64,000 bases of DNA from Spirochaetota bacterium (lineage in GTDB: Bacteria; Spirochaetota; UBA12135; COTS27; JAFLEE01), in assembly GCA_017302015.1 (NCBI GenBank), contig JAFLEE010000007.1, positions 39,907 to 103,906 of the forward strand. Direction: 5' to 3'. A model generated the notes under the pieces. The model did not search any database. It had not been told where the DNA came from and saw only the letters and a list, made by a program, of their open reading frames with translations. The translations under genes were made by a program, and so were the position numbers. Shown piece after piece: positions 52,211 through 61,361 of the stretch. Each line of letters opens with the position of its first letter. Position 1 is the first letter of the stretch.

Positions 52211-53784
52211 AGATCCGCCTCGGCACCCGCTCGACCCCGCTCGCGAGGGTTCAGGCCCAGAATCTCAAAGATCGCCTGCTTGCCCGGTGGAAAGAGATCG
52301 AAGTGGAGATCGTGGAGGCCGAATCCATCGGCGACCGCGACCAGACCACCCCGCTGACCGAACTTTCCCGCGGGCGCGGCGACCTCTGGGCCGACGAACT
52401 GCGCGACCTTCTCCTCGGCGGCCGCATCGATGCCGCCGTCCATAGCCTGAAAGATGTCGACCTCCAAGGTCCCCACGAACTGGTGCTCGCGGCCTTCCCC
52501 GAACGCGAGGATGCCCGGGACGCCTGGGTGGCGCGGGAGGCCCGTCCGCCCCGCACCGCCGGCACCTGCAGCCTGAGGCGATCCCTTCAACTGGAACGGA
52601 TCTTTCCCGGCGTCGTCTGCTCCCCCATCCGCGGTTCCGTGGGCCGGCGCATCGAGCAGGTGCAGGCCGGGGCCTTCGACGGCACCGTGCTCGCCCTGGC
52701 CGGCCTTCGGCGCGCCGGATTCGAAGCGCGGGCCTCCCGGATTTTTCCATTGGAGGATATGGTGCCCTGCGCGGGCCAGGGAAGCCTCGTCGCCGAATGC
52801 CGCCGCGACGACGGGCCGACCCGTGAGATCCTGGCCGGCATCGACGCGCCGAGGGTGCGCGAAGCGTCCGAGGCCGAGCGGGAAATCCATCGCCGTCTCG
52901 GCATCGGGCTTGACGCCGCCTTCGCCGTGCACCTGGCACCCCGGGGCGATTCGTGGCGCCTCTTAGCCCGGGATTTCCGCCCCTCGGCCCGCCTTTGCGG
53001 CGCGCTGCTCGATTTGGACGACGCGGATCTGGGCCGTCTGGTGGCGCTCGCCCTGGAAAGGCTCGGGCCCGGATCCCGGAGGGCCCCGGGCCGCAAGCGC
53101 ATCCTCGTGACCCGCTGCCCCGAGGATTTCGCCGCGACGCGGGATTTATGCGCTTCACTTAACCTAATCGCCCTTCCCTTCCCCCTCCTTCGGCGGGAAC
53201 GCCTGTCCCTCCCCGAAATCCCGCGGGGGGACTGGGCGATCTTCACCAGCCCGGCGAGCGTGGCCCTCTGGCCCGAAGCCTTCCCGCCCGGCGAGCGGAT
53301 CGCCTGCGTCGGCCCGGCCACCGAAGAAGCGGCGAACGGGCGGTCGTGGAAGACCCATTTCATCCCCTCCCGCGCCACCGCGGAAGACCTGGCCCGGGAA
53401 TGGCCCGGGAAACCCGGGGAAACCGCCGTGCTTCCCGTCAGTCGCGGGGGGGGCGAACCCCTCCTTAGCGACCTTTCGCGACGCGGCGTGCGCGTGCAGA
53501 GGGTCGATCTTTACGATACGATTAGCACCGCTCCCGATGAGGATGCCCTGAAGCATTTTCGCGAGGGCTTCGAGGCCGTCCTATTCGCCAGCCCGTCGGC
53601 CGTCGAGGCGTGGAACGAGCGGATGGGCCGGGCCGCTTTGGGCCGCGCGACGCTCCTCTCCATCGGGCCCAGCACCACGGCGGCGTGCCGGAAGGCCGGC
53701 TTTCCCGACCCGATCGAAGGGCCCAGCGGCCTCCTTCCCCAGCTCCTCCGGCTTTTTGCGGATCCCCATGAACCCCATGCATGA
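52207..53784 (+). CDS. hemCD: Fused porphobilinogen deaminase / uroporphyrinogen III synthase
   Basis: 525 residues. Residues ~1-300 are HemC: IRLGTRSTPLARVQA, catalytic Lys82-Asp83 in HSLKDVD, Arg124/Arg125 in SLRRS, RGSVGRR and AGQGSLVAEC. Residues ~300-525 are HemD: ILVTRCPED, IFTSPASV, CVGPATEE and SIGPSTTAACRKAG. In HemC the cysteine that attaches the dipyrromethane cofactor (LEGGC in E. coli) aligns with Leu235 in LGIGLD, so the covalent anchor is missing. Single-protein fusion would pass hydroxymethylbilane directly to HemD. The start overlaps hemG (ATGA) and the end overlaps hemB. Confidence 0.88.
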   Translation: MKIRLGTRSTPLARVQAQNLKDRLLARWKEIEVEIVEAESIGDRDQTTPLTELSRGRGDLWADELRDLLLGGRIDAAVHSLKDVDLQGPHELVLAAFPEREDARDAWVAREARPPRTAGTCSLRRSLQLERIFPGVVCSPIRGSVGRRIEQVQAGAFDGTVLALAGLRRAGFEARASRIFPLEDMVPCAGQGSLVAECRRDDGPTREILAGIDAPRVREASEAEREIHRRLGIGLDAAFAVHLAPRGDSWRLLARDFRPSARLCGALLDLDDADLGRLVALALERLGPGSRRAPGRKRILVTRCPEDFAATRDLCASLNLIALPFPLLRRERLSLPEIPRGDWAIFTSPASVALWPEAFPPGERIACVGPATEEAANGRSWKTHFIPSRATAEDLAREWPGKPGETAVLPVSRGGGEPLLSDLSRRGVRVQRVDLYDTISTAPDEDALKHFREGFEAVLFASPSAVEAWNERMGRAALGRATLLSIGPSTTAACRKAGFPDPIEGPSGLLPQLLRLFADPHEPHA

Positions 53785-54751
53785 ACAACGCCTGCGCCTC
53801 GATCCCGCCCTGCGCCGCTTGAGGCGGGAAACCCGGCTAGATGCTTCCAAGCTCCTGTGGCCCCTCTTCATCTCGGAGACCGCGCGGGAGGCCGAGCCCA
53901 TCGCCGCCATGCCCGGGGTCTTCCGCCATCCCCTCGCCCGCGCGGGGGAACTCGCCCGCGAAGCGGCGCGCCTCGGCTTGGGCGGCGTCCTCCTCTTCGG
54001 CATCCCCGCGCGCAAGGACGATGCCGGGAGCGGGGCGTGGGACCCCGAAGGCGTGATCCCCGTGGCCACCTCACGCATGCGCGAAGCGGCGCCGGACCTC
54101 CTGGTGATCGCCGACGTCTGCCTCTGCGAATACACGAGCCATGGCCATTGCGCGCCCCTGGATGGCCATCGCGAACTCTCGCGCCAAGGCGCCCTCGAAT
54201 CCTACGCCCGCGCGGCGATCGCCTATGCCCGGGCCGGCTGCCAGATCGTGGCGCCTTCCGGCCGTTTCGACGGGCAGGTCGCCGCCATCCGCGATGCTCT
54301 CGATGGCGCGGGATTCCCTCGCACGGCCATCCTCAGCTATGCGGTGAAGCAGGCTTCGGTGTTCTACGGGCCCTTCCGCGACGCCGCGGGCGGGGCGCCC
54401 GCCTTCGGCGACCGGCGCAGCCACCAATTGGATCCGGCCAACGCCGAGGAAGCCCTCGCCGTCGCCGCGCGGGATGCGGCGGAGGGCGCGGACCTCCTCA
54501 TGGTGAAGCCGGGCCTGAGCGCCCTCGACCTCGTCTACCGGGCCAAGGGCGCGTTCCCCTCCCTGCCGCTGGCCGTCTACCAGGTCAGCGGGGAGTACGC
54601 CATGATCGCCCGGGCCGCCGACGCGGGGGCCTTCCCGCGGCGGGGGGCCGTGCGCGAATCGTTCCTCGCCTTCGCCCGGGCGGGGGCCGACCTCATCATC
54701 ACGTATTTCGCCGCCGAAGCCGCCCGCGAGGGATGGCTCGAAGGGGAGTGA
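53768..54751 (+). CDS. hemB: Delta-aminolevulinic acid dehydratase (porphobilinogen synthase)
   Basis: 327 residues. The zinc-site cysteines 118, 120 and 128 lie in DVCLCEYTSHGHC, so it is the zinc-dependent type. The two active-site lysines are Lys194 (AVKQASVFYGPFRDA) and Lys247 (LMVKPGLSALD). It condenses two ALA molecules into porphobilinogen for HemC. The start at 53768 lies 17 bases inside the hemCD gene; ATG 53777 and TTG 53756 are alternatives. Confidence 0.95.
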   Translation: MNPMHEQRLRLDPALRRLRRETRLDASKLLWPLFISETAREAEPIAAMPGVFRHPLARAGELAREAARLGLGGVLLFGIPARKDDAGSGAWDPEGVIPVATSRMREAAPDLLVIADVCLCEYTSHGHCAPLDGHRELSRQGALESYARAAIAYARAGCQIVAPSGRFDGQVAAIRDALDGAGFPRTAILSYAVKQASVFYGPFRDAAGGAPAFGDRRSHQLDPANAEEALAVAARDAAEGADLLMVKPGLSALDLVYRAKGAFPSLPLAVYQVSGEYAMIARAADAGAFPRRGAVRESFLAFARAGADLIITYFAAEAAREGWLEGE

Positions 54752-54758
54752 GTTGACC

Positions 54759-56057
54759 ATGGCCCAGAAAAACACGCGGCTCTGGCGGGAAGCGCAGGAG
54801 GCCTTCCCCGGCGGCGTGAACTCGCCCGTGCGGGCCTTCCGCGGCGTGGGCGGGTCTCCGCGTTTTTTCCGATCGGCCCGCGGCCCCCACCTCACCGATG
54901 TCGACGGCGCGCGCTACGTGGACTGGGTGCTCTCCTGGGGCCCCCACCTGCTCGGACACCGCCATCCCAAAGTCGAGGCCGCGGTGCTGAAGGCGGCCCG
55001 GGATGGGCTCTCCTTCGGCGCGCCCCACGAGGGCGAACTCCGGCTCTCCCGCATCCTCCATAAACGCCTTCCTTGGATCGGGAAACTGCGCTTCGTCTGC
55101 TCGGGCACCGAGGCCGTGATGACCGCCCTCCGCCTCGCCCGCGCGGCGACTTCCCGCGACCTCATCCTCAAGTTTAATGGCGCCTACCATGGCCACCACG
55201 ATAGCCTCCTCGTGAAGGCCGGCAGCGGGGTCGCCACCCTCGGCCTCCCCGATTCCCCCGGCGTCCCCGGGGCCTTGGCGGCCCTGACCCTCCTCGCCGA
55301 ATACAACGACCTCGACCAGGTGCGCCAGATGTTCCAGCGCCAGGGGAGCCGCATCGCCGCCATCATCGTGGAACCCTGCTCGGGCAATATGGGGGTGGTG
55401 CCGCCCCAGCCGGGTTTCCTGGCCGGACTCCGGGAACTCACCCGGAAGCACGGCGCACTCCTCATCTACGATGAAGTGATGACCGGCTTCCGCGTGCATC
55501 CCGGCGGCGCCGTCGCCGCCTACGGCGTGGAACCCGACCTCGTCACCCTGGGGAAAGTGGTGGGAGGAGGCCTCCCCGCCGCGGCCCTCGCCGGGAGCGC
55601 GAAACTCCTCGACCTCCTCGCGCCGGCGGGCTCGGTCTACCAGGCCGGCACCCTCTCCGGCTCCCCGCTGGCGATGGCCGCCGGGGCCGCCCTCCTGGAG
55701 AACCTCGACGCGACGACCTGGAAGCGGGCCGAGGCGGCGGCCGCACGCTGCGCGGAGGGATTGGAGGAAGCGGCGAAGGCGGAGGGCATCCCCCTGACGA
55801 TCCAGAGAGCGGGCACGATGTTCACGCCTTTTTTCACCGCCGAACCCGTCCGTTCGGCGAAAGACCTCGCCCGCGCCGATGCCAAAGCCTACGGGAAGTT
55901 TTTCCACGGGCTCCTCTCCCGGGGCGTCTATGCGCCACCCTCCGCCTACGAGGCCTGGTTCTCCTCCAGCGCCCATGGCCCCGCGATCATCGCCAAGACC
56001 CTCGCCGCCGCCCGCGCCGCCTTCCAGGATCTGGGGCGAGCGCGTCCGAAACGATAG
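54759..56057 (+). CDS. hemL: Glutamate-1-semialdehyde 2,1-aminomutase
   Basis: 432 residues of the PLP aminotransferase class III fold. FPGGVNSPVRAFRGVGG and VDWVLSWGPHLLGH are HemL hallmarks. The PLP-binding lysine is Lys266 in LGKVVGGGLPAAA, and FNGAYHGHHDSLLVKAGSG is complete. It converts glutamate-1-semialdehyde to ALA. GGGGAG lies 10 nt before the ATG; a TTG at 54753 is a possible alternative. It follows hemB by 7 bp and precedes the unknown HExxH gene by 4 bp. Confidence 0.95.
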   Translation: MAQKNTRLWREAQEAFPGGVNSPVRAFRGVGGSPRFFRSARGPHLTDVDGARYVDWVLSWGPHLLGHRHPKVEAAVLKAARDGLSFGAPHEGELRLSRILHKRLPWIGKLRFVCSGTEAVMTALRLARAATSRDLILKFNGAYHGHHDSLLVKAGSGVATLGLPDSPGVPGALAALTLLAEYNDLDQVRQMFQRQGSRIAAIIVEPCSGNMGVVPPQPGFLAGLRELTRKHGALLIYDEVMTGFRVHPGGAVAAYGVEPDLVTLGKVVGGGLPAAALAGSAKLLDLLAPAGSVYQAGTLSGSPLAMAAGAALLENLDATTWKRAEAAAARCAEGLEEAAKAEGIPLTIQRAGTMFTPFFTAEPVRSAKDLARADAKAYGKFFHGLLSRGVYAPPSAYEAWFSSSAHGPAIIAKTLAAARAAFQDLGRARPKR

Positions 56058-56061
56058 GTCT

Positions 56062-56757
56062 GTGCGCGTTTCCCCCATCCTCCCCGGGATCTATTGCGCC
56101 GAGTACGAGGGCCTGTACGAGCTCGCCATGGCCTTCGTCCGCCTGCAGGAGTACTCCGATGGCGCGCGCTTCCACCGCAAGATCTTCGAACTCGAAGCCT
56201 TCATCGCGGACTGGTGCGAGCGCAAGGGAGAGGGCGCGTTCACCTACCCGAAGCGCTGGAACGGCTATAACGTGGCGGGCACGGTGGTGGAGGAATGGCT
56301 CGCCCGGGTGAAGGCCGAATCCTCACTCCGCCCCGAGGAGGCACAGCTGCTTGCGGCCCTGCGCGGCGCCGCGGGATCGCCCCCGTGGAACGGGCTCTAT
56401 CTCTTCGGCGTCTGCGACGAGGAAGGCCCCGTGGAGAAGGCCCTCGTCACGGAGCACGAGACGGCCCATGCCTTCTTCCATCTCCACGAACGCTACCGCC
56501 GACGCTCCCACGCCTTCGTCGGCGCGCTCCCCCGGGATTTCCGCCTACGGGCCGAGGCCGTGCTCCGTGAGAAGGGCTACCACCGCAGCGCCTACACCGA
56601 TGAGATCCAGGCCTACCTCTCCACGGGCGATATCGACCACGGGATGCTGGGCCTCAAGACCCTGGGCTGCCGGATCAAGCGGGTGCCCGAGATCGAAGGG
56701 CTCCAAGAGCATTTCTCGCGGTGGAAGCGGCGCCTCGCCCACGGCGAGGCGCCGTGA
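56062..56757 (+). CDS. Unknown HExxH protein at the end of the heme operon
   Basis: 231 residues from a GTG 4 bp after hemL, behind AGG. No signal peptide or membrane segment. VTEHETAHAFFHLHERY holds His132-Glu133-x-x-His136, and AYTDEIQAYLSTG places Glu181 about 45 residues later, a spacing compatible with a gluzincin-like zinc site. Several tyrosines and arginines surround the motif. I do not recognise the family. Its place as last gene of the heme operon, ahead of a convergent DUF3108 gene, suggests a link to heme or iron, but nothing in the sequence shows which. Confidence 0.7.
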   Translation: MRVSPILPGIYCAEYEGLYELAMAFVRLQEYSDGARFHRKIFELEAFIADWCERKGEGAFTYPKRWNGYNVAGTVVEEWLARVKAESSLRPEEAQLLAALRGAAGSPPWNGLYLFGVCDEEGPVEKALVTEHETAHAFFHLHERYRRRSHAFVGALPRDFRLRAEAVLREKGYHRSAYTDEIQAYLSTGDIDHGMLGLKTLGCRIKRVPEIEGLQEHFSRWKRRLAHGEAP

Positions 56758-56764
56758 CCGGGCC

Positions 56765-57535
56765 CTAGGGCCGCACGGGGCCCGGGTACCCTTCCTTCAG
56801 CACCGCCCGGAAACTCCCGAAACTCAATTTACTTTCCATATAGACGGGCACGAGGTACTTGTCATCGGAGAGGTAGATGAGGATATCGCCCTCGTTCATG
56901 AAGATGCCGCGGAAATCCATCTTGGGGACGATGACGATGGTATCCATGGTGCCCCAGGCGGTCTTGATGCGCCGGCGATCCAGCACGCGGATCTCCACGT
57001 GGTGGGGATCCTGGTGGTAATGGACCGTGGTGTGGTAGACGGTGCCGGGGCGGCTTAAATCGAGGCAACGGGCGACGTAGAAACTCGAGAGGGCGTCGAA
57101 CCGGTAGCGCTCCATGGGGAAGGTCTCGTAATTCGTGCGCCCCCGGGCCAAATGGCCGTAGACGAGGGATTTCCCCGGGCCGAAGCGGGCGTGGTGGAAG
57201 ATGCGGTACTTGTTCTCGGCCCGGTCTTCCACGTACTCCCGGGTGGTGAGGGACGCCGGATCGCACCTCGAGGTCAGCGTCATATCGAGGCGGTAGAGCG
57301 CCGACACGAAGGGGGTCGTCCAGGCGCGCAGCACGAACTCGGTCTGGCGGGGTACGGGGGGATGGCGGACCTCCATGGTGGCGTAGCCGCCCAGGATATA
57401 GAGGTAACTGACGTGGAAGAGGAGGCGCTCGGGCTCATGGCGGAAGGGCCGGTCGCCCAGATCGACCACCTCGACCGCCGCGACGGCGGGAGCAGCCAGG
57501 AGGATCCAGAGGGAGAGGACGCGCAGGCGGGGCAC
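56765..57535 (-). CDS. DUF3108 domain protein, exported
   Basis: 256 residues with a GTG start and a short signal peptide (PRLRVLSLWILLAAPAVA). The beta-rich body matches DUF3108: ERLLFHVSYLYILGGYATMEV at the start, ENKYRIFHHARFG, and late WGTMDTIVIVPKM then ILIYLSDDKYLVPVYME. DUF3108 proteins are periplasmic or outer-membrane-associated and lack a firm function. A TTGACA-N17 promoter ends only about six bases before the GTG, so the message is probably leaderless. Confidence 0.82.
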   Translation of the reverse strand: MPRLRVLSLWILLAAPAVAAVEVVDLGDRPFRHEPERLLFHVSYLYILGGYATMEVRHPPVPRQTEFVLRAWTTPFVSALYRLDMTLTSRCDPASLTTREYVEDRAENKYRIFHHARFGPGKSLVYGHLARGRTNYETFPMERYRFDALSSFYVARCLDLSRPGTVYHTTVHYHQDPHHVEIRVLDRRRIKTAWGTMDTIVIVPKMDFRGIFMNEGDILIYLSDDKYLVPVYMESKLSFGSFRAVLKEGYPGPVRP

Positions 57536-57540
57536 GCGAT

Positions 57541-57569
57541 AGTCTAAACCTACCGGGTTTGCATGTCAA
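57541..57569 (-). promoter_or_regulatory. Promoter of the DUF3108 gene, suggesting a leaderless mRNA
   Basis: On the minus strand TTGACA (57569-57564), 17 bases, TAGACT (57546-57541). The expected transcription start, 57534-57535, coincides with the GTG start codon at 57535. Confidence 0.55.
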
Positions 57570-57611
57570 AATCATGCCCTCCGGGCCGCATGCCTGCCCG
57601 CCGACCGAGCC

Positions 57612-60041
57612 ATGCGCCTTTCCCCACTCCTTCTCCTCGGCTTCCTCCCCCTGTTCGCCGCCTCGCCCACGAGCCTCGACCTCTCGGGCGATTTTTTCGC
57701 CGCCGGCCGGGCCACGCGATCCTGGCTCGATGATTTCTACGGCGAATGGCGCATGGACCACCTCCTCGACAATGCCTTCGACGATAGCGTGGTCCTCATC
57801 GAGACGGCCGGGCGCATCGGGACGCCCGATCCCCTCTCGTTCTCGGTGCTGGGCGCCAGCCGCCGGTGGAACCACGTGGAACTCGACGGCATGCGCCTCG
57901 ACGACCCCTTCCACCCCGGCGCCTCCCTCACCCGCGCCCCGCTGTGGCAGCGCACCATGGAACTCGACCGCCTGGGCCGCACGGTGCTCCTGCGCGAGGC
58001 GTTCCCCCGCCAGAGGCTGGCCTTCGAGTTCTCCGAGGGCTTCCTCGGCGGCCGCTTCGCGGCGGCCGATTGGCTCTACCAGAACCTCGCCCGCTCGCCC
58101 TCGCCGTACGAACGGGGCGTCCTACCCCCCGAGGATCGGCGCAGGCCCCTGGGGAGTTTCTCGCTCCTTCTCTGCGAGACCCTCAGCAACGGGAGCGGAC
58201 CCCTCTCGCTGACGACCTTCGCCGAGGGAGGCCTGCGCCACCTGCTGCGCTTCGGGAGCGCGGGATACCTCGGCGCCTTCGACGAATCCTGGAGCCAGGG
58301 CGAGATCCGCCTGACCGCCGATCGTGAGGACGGGGGCGCCCAAGAGCGCCGCTCGCTCCTCCTCACCGCCCGGGCCCGGGAATGCGCGGGGGTCGAATAC
58401 CATCTCGCGCCGGAAGAATCCCGCATGGAGACCGCCGCCTCGCTCTCGGGTTGGATCACCCGCAGCAACGGGGCCTTCGGGGCGCTCTTAGGCGCGAGCC
58501 TCGCCATCGAGAACACGCGATCCCGCCTCCCCGACTTCACCCGGAACCTCATCGACCAGGATGGGGAGGGCTTCAACCCCACCCAGCCCTCCGGCCTGGG
58601 GATCGCCGCCGGCCTCCAGGGCCGCCTGGAGCGCCGTCTCGACGTCCCTTGGTTCGACCGCCTGGCCTTCTCCGCGGATTCCCACAATCAGTTCATCCAT
58701 TTCACCCCGGAACTTTCGGTGGAGACCAACGGGCTCACCCTCGATGACGGCGCGCGCGCGACGCCCATCGAGGCCCTGCTTTTCGACCGCAAACCCGTTT
58801 CCGCCCTCCTCTTCTCCCAGTCCCTCGGATTCGACGCCGCCAAACGCCTGGGAGCCTTCCATCTCCACGGCGACCTACGCATCTGGTTCGACGGCGCTGT
58901 CGGCGCCCTTGCGCCCCTACTCAACCCGGGCCTCGATTGGACCGCGGGCGTGGCGTGGCGCCCCGCGAAGGCCTTCTCCTTCTCGATCCTCCTCGCCCAT
59001 CGCCGCGCGCCCCTCGAGTGGGAATCGGTGCGGGCCCAAATGCCCGGCTGGAACTCGGGGAGCGCCCGCGCCTGGAACGACGCCAATGGCGACGGGGCGG
59101 TCGAAGGCGGCGAACTCGGCCCGGTCACCCGACGCACCGGCGCCGCCTGGTGGACGAACACCAACGCCCTCGGGTCCCCCCAGGTGCTCTCCCTCGACAT
59201 CCCGGTGGAGGTCCGCCTTCCGAAGGGCTGGGGTGTTTCCCTCACGGCCCAATACCGGCAATTCCGAAATCTCCCCTGGCTCTCCTACGAGGGCGGCCCC
59301 GGAAAAGTCGGTTCGACGGTCCTGGTGGGGGATACCCCGGTCTTCGTGGCGACCAATCCGGAAACCCGCTTCGTGCTCGGCCCGATGCCCGCCTCGGCCA
59401 TGACCAACGGGGGCTCGACCTTCGCCGACCCGTTCTATGCGGGGGCGACGGTGCGCATCGCCCACGAGGGGGCGCGCTCGTTCTTCTCCGCCTCGTTCAC
59501 GGCGCTCATGGCCCCGGGGATCTCGGCCCTGGGCAACGGCCCCCTGGCCAACGACGTCGGCACGATCGACGAGAGCACCGCCAATCCCAACACGCTCCTC
59601 CACCAACCCGGGCGATTGGCCCCGGACCGCGGCTATATCGGCCGCCTGCTCGTCGGGGGGAAACTCACCCCGAACTTGCGCCTCGCCTTCCAACTCAAGT
59701 ACAAAGATGGGGAACCCTTCCATTATTTCAGCGCGGCGGCGATCACCAACGCCGCGGTGCGCCAGGCGGCGATCTGGAATAACCTCGTCGCCGGGGATAA
59801 TCCCTGGACGGGGGAGTTCGGAAGCCGCGAATGCGCGTTCTGGAATACGGAACTCCGCCTATCTTGGAAGATCCCCCTGTCGCGGGGAGCCCTCGACCTG
59901 ACCTTCTGCGTCTACAATCTCCTCGACTTCGGCGCCGAACTCGCGGAGAAGACCTTTTTCCCGGAGAACCGGGCCGCTCGAATCTCGCTGGAGACCCAAG
60001 TACCCCGCGGGCTCTGGATGCGAGCCGACTGGGCGTTGTAG
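57612..60041 (+). CDS. TonB-dependent receptor-like outer-membrane beta-barrel
   Basis: 809 residues. Signal peptide MRLSPLLLLGFLPLFAA. Residues ~40-140 look like a reduced plug domain (VLGASRRWNHVELDGMRLDDPF). The remainder is a long series of amphipathic beta-strands ending in LRLSWKIPLSRGALDLTFCVYNLLDFG, typical of TonB-dependent receptors. No clear TonB box or carboxypeptidase-like N-terminal domain is seen, so it may be a degenerate or atypical transporter. It is divergent from the DUF3108 gene with 76 bp between. Cargo is unknown. Confidence 0.72.
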   Translation: MRLSPLLLLGFLPLFAASPTSLDLSGDFFAAGRATRSWLDDFYGEWRMDHLLDNAFDDSVVLIETAGRIGTPDPLSFSVLGASRRWNHVELDGMRLDDPFHPGASLTRAPLWQRTMELDRLGRTVLLREAFPRQRLAFEFSEGFLGGRFAAADWLYQNLARSPSPYERGVLPPEDRRRPLGSFSLLLCETLSNGSGPLSLTTFAEGGLRHLLRFGSAGYLGAFDESWSQGEIRLTADREDGGAQERRSLLLTARARECAGVEYHLAPEESRMETAASLSGWITRSNGAFGALLGASLAIENTRSRLPDFTRNLIDQDGEGFNPTQPSGLGIAAGLQGRLERRLDVPWFDRLAFSADSHNQFIHFTPELSVETNGLTLDDGARATPIEALLFDRKPVSALLFSQSLGFDAAKRLGAFHLHGDLRIWFDGAVGALAPLLNPGLDWTAGVAWRPAKAFSFSILLAHRRAPLEWESVRAQMPGWNSGSARAWNDANGDGAVEGGELGPVTRRTGAAWWTNTNALGSPQVLSLDIPVEVRLPKGWGVSLTAQYRQFRNLPWLSYEGGPGKVGSTVLVGDTPVFVATNPETRFVLGPMPASAMTNGGSTFADPFYAGATVRIAHEGARSFFSASFTALMAPGISALGNGPLANDVGTIDESTANPNTLLHQPGRLAPDRGYIGRLLVGGKLTPNLRLAFQLKYKDGEPFHYFSAAAITNAAVRQAAIWNNLVAGDNPWTGEFGSRECAFWNTELRLSWKIPLSRGALDLTFCVYNLLDFGAELAEKTFFPENRAARISLETQVPRGLWMRADWAL

Positions 60042-60107
60042 GGGTTTCCCCCCGTCGATTTGATCTTTTTCCCCCGCCGGGGTACATTCGTGGGACACAC
60101 GCTCCCC

Positions 60108-61352
60108 ATGAAAGCAGAAACGTACCCCCGCAGAAAACTCTTCGCCTGGTTTCTCTACGATTTCGGCATGGCGTCGTTCTCCATGGTCGTCATCACGGCG
60201 TTCTTCGTCTTCTATTTCAAGCAAATCGTCGCCCAGGGCGATCCGCGGGGCGACTTCTACTGGGGCCTCTCCACCTCCATCGCTTGCGGCGTGGTCGCCC
60301 TCATCTCCCCGTTCCTGGGGGCCGTGGCCGACCAGGGCTCGAAAAAGAGGCCCTTCTTCATCTTCTTCGCCTCCCTTGCCATCCTCGCCACCTTCGCGCT
60401 CACCCTCATCGGCCCGGGCATGGTCGCCGCGGGGATGATCCTCTTCATCCTCGGCTATATCGGCTATACGGCCGCCCAACCTTTCTATAACGGGTTCCTC
60501 CCCGAGATCGCCCCCCGCGAGGCCTGGCCTCGGGTCTCCGGAATCGGCTGGGGCCTCGGCTACGTCGGGGGCCTGAGCGCGCTCCTCATCATCCGCCCCT
60601 TCTTGAAGAGCGCCGTCACGCCCGAGGGCCACGCCAGCGCCCAAGCCATCCTCCTCATCACGGGGGCCTTCTTCCTCTTCGCCGCCCTGCCCGCCTTCTT
60701 CCTGCTGCGCGATCGCACCCCAGCCGGTCCGAACCCCTCCGGCCTCCTCGCCGATGCGCGCCTCGGGTTCCGGCGCCTGGGCGAGACCTTCCGCACCGTG
60801 CGCCAGCACCCCGACCTGTGGAAATTCCTCCTCGCCTTCTTCCTCTTCAACGACGCCATCACCACGGTCGTCTCGTTCTTCGGCCCCTACGCCAAGGACA
60901 CCCTCGGCTTCACCCTCTCCGAGATCCCGCTGCTGCTGCTCCTCGTCCAGGTGACGGCCGCCCTCGGTGCCTTCGCCTCGGGCCCATTGGCCCAGCGCAT
61001 CGGCCTGCGGCGCACCGTCCTCCTCACGCTCCTCATCTGGATCGCGGTGGTGCTCGCCGCCTTCCTCGCCCACAGCAAGACGCCCTTCTGGTTCGTCGCC
61101 ATCGCCGCCGGGGCTGTGCTGGGCGGCACCCAGGCCGCCGCGCGCACGCTCGTGGCCGATTTGGCCCCCGAAGGCCGGAAAACCGAGATCTTCGGCTTCA
61201 TGGCCACCGGGGGCAAGATGGCGGCGATCCTCGGCCCCGCGCTCTTCGGGGTGATCTCCTCGTTTGGCGGGGGCCAGCGCCTGGCCATCCTCTCCGTCGA
61301 GTTCTTCTTCGTCGCGGGGTTCCTCGCGCTCCTCGCCGTGAAGCACAAATAG
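60108..61352 (+). CDS. UMF1/Atg22-like MFS transporter
   Basis: 414 residues with about twelve membrane segments. FAWFLYDFGMASFSMVVITAFF at the N-terminus and ISPFLGAVADQGSKKRPFF are characteristic of the UMF1 branch of MFS permeases, related to the yeast vacuolar Atg22. FMATGGKMAAILGPALFG is present in the C-terminal half. The substrate is unknown; amino acid efflux is known only for eukaryotic relatives. It is 9 bp upstream of bshB1, so the two are probably cotranscribed. Confidence 0.85.
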   Translation: MKAETYPRRKLFAWFLYDFGMASFSMVVITAFFVFYFKQIVAQGDPRGDFYWGLSTSIACGVVALISPFLGAVADQGSKKRPFFIFFASLAILATFALTLIGPGMVAAGMILFILGYIGYTAAQPFYNGFLPEIAPREAWPRVSGIGWGLGYVGGLSALLIIRPFLKSAVTPEGHASAQAILLITGAFFLFAALPAFFLLRDRTPAGPNPSGLLADARLGFRRLGETFRTVRQHPDLWKFLLAFFLFNDAITTVVSFFGPYAKDTLGFTLSEIPLLLLLVQVTAALGAFASGPLAQRIGLRRTVLLTLLIWIAVVLAAFLAHSKTPFWFVAIAAGAVLGGTQAAARTLVADLAPEGRKTEIFGFMATGGKMAAILGPALFGVISSFGGGQRLAILSVEFFFVAGFLALLAVKHK

Positions 61353-61361
61353 GCGCCCCCC

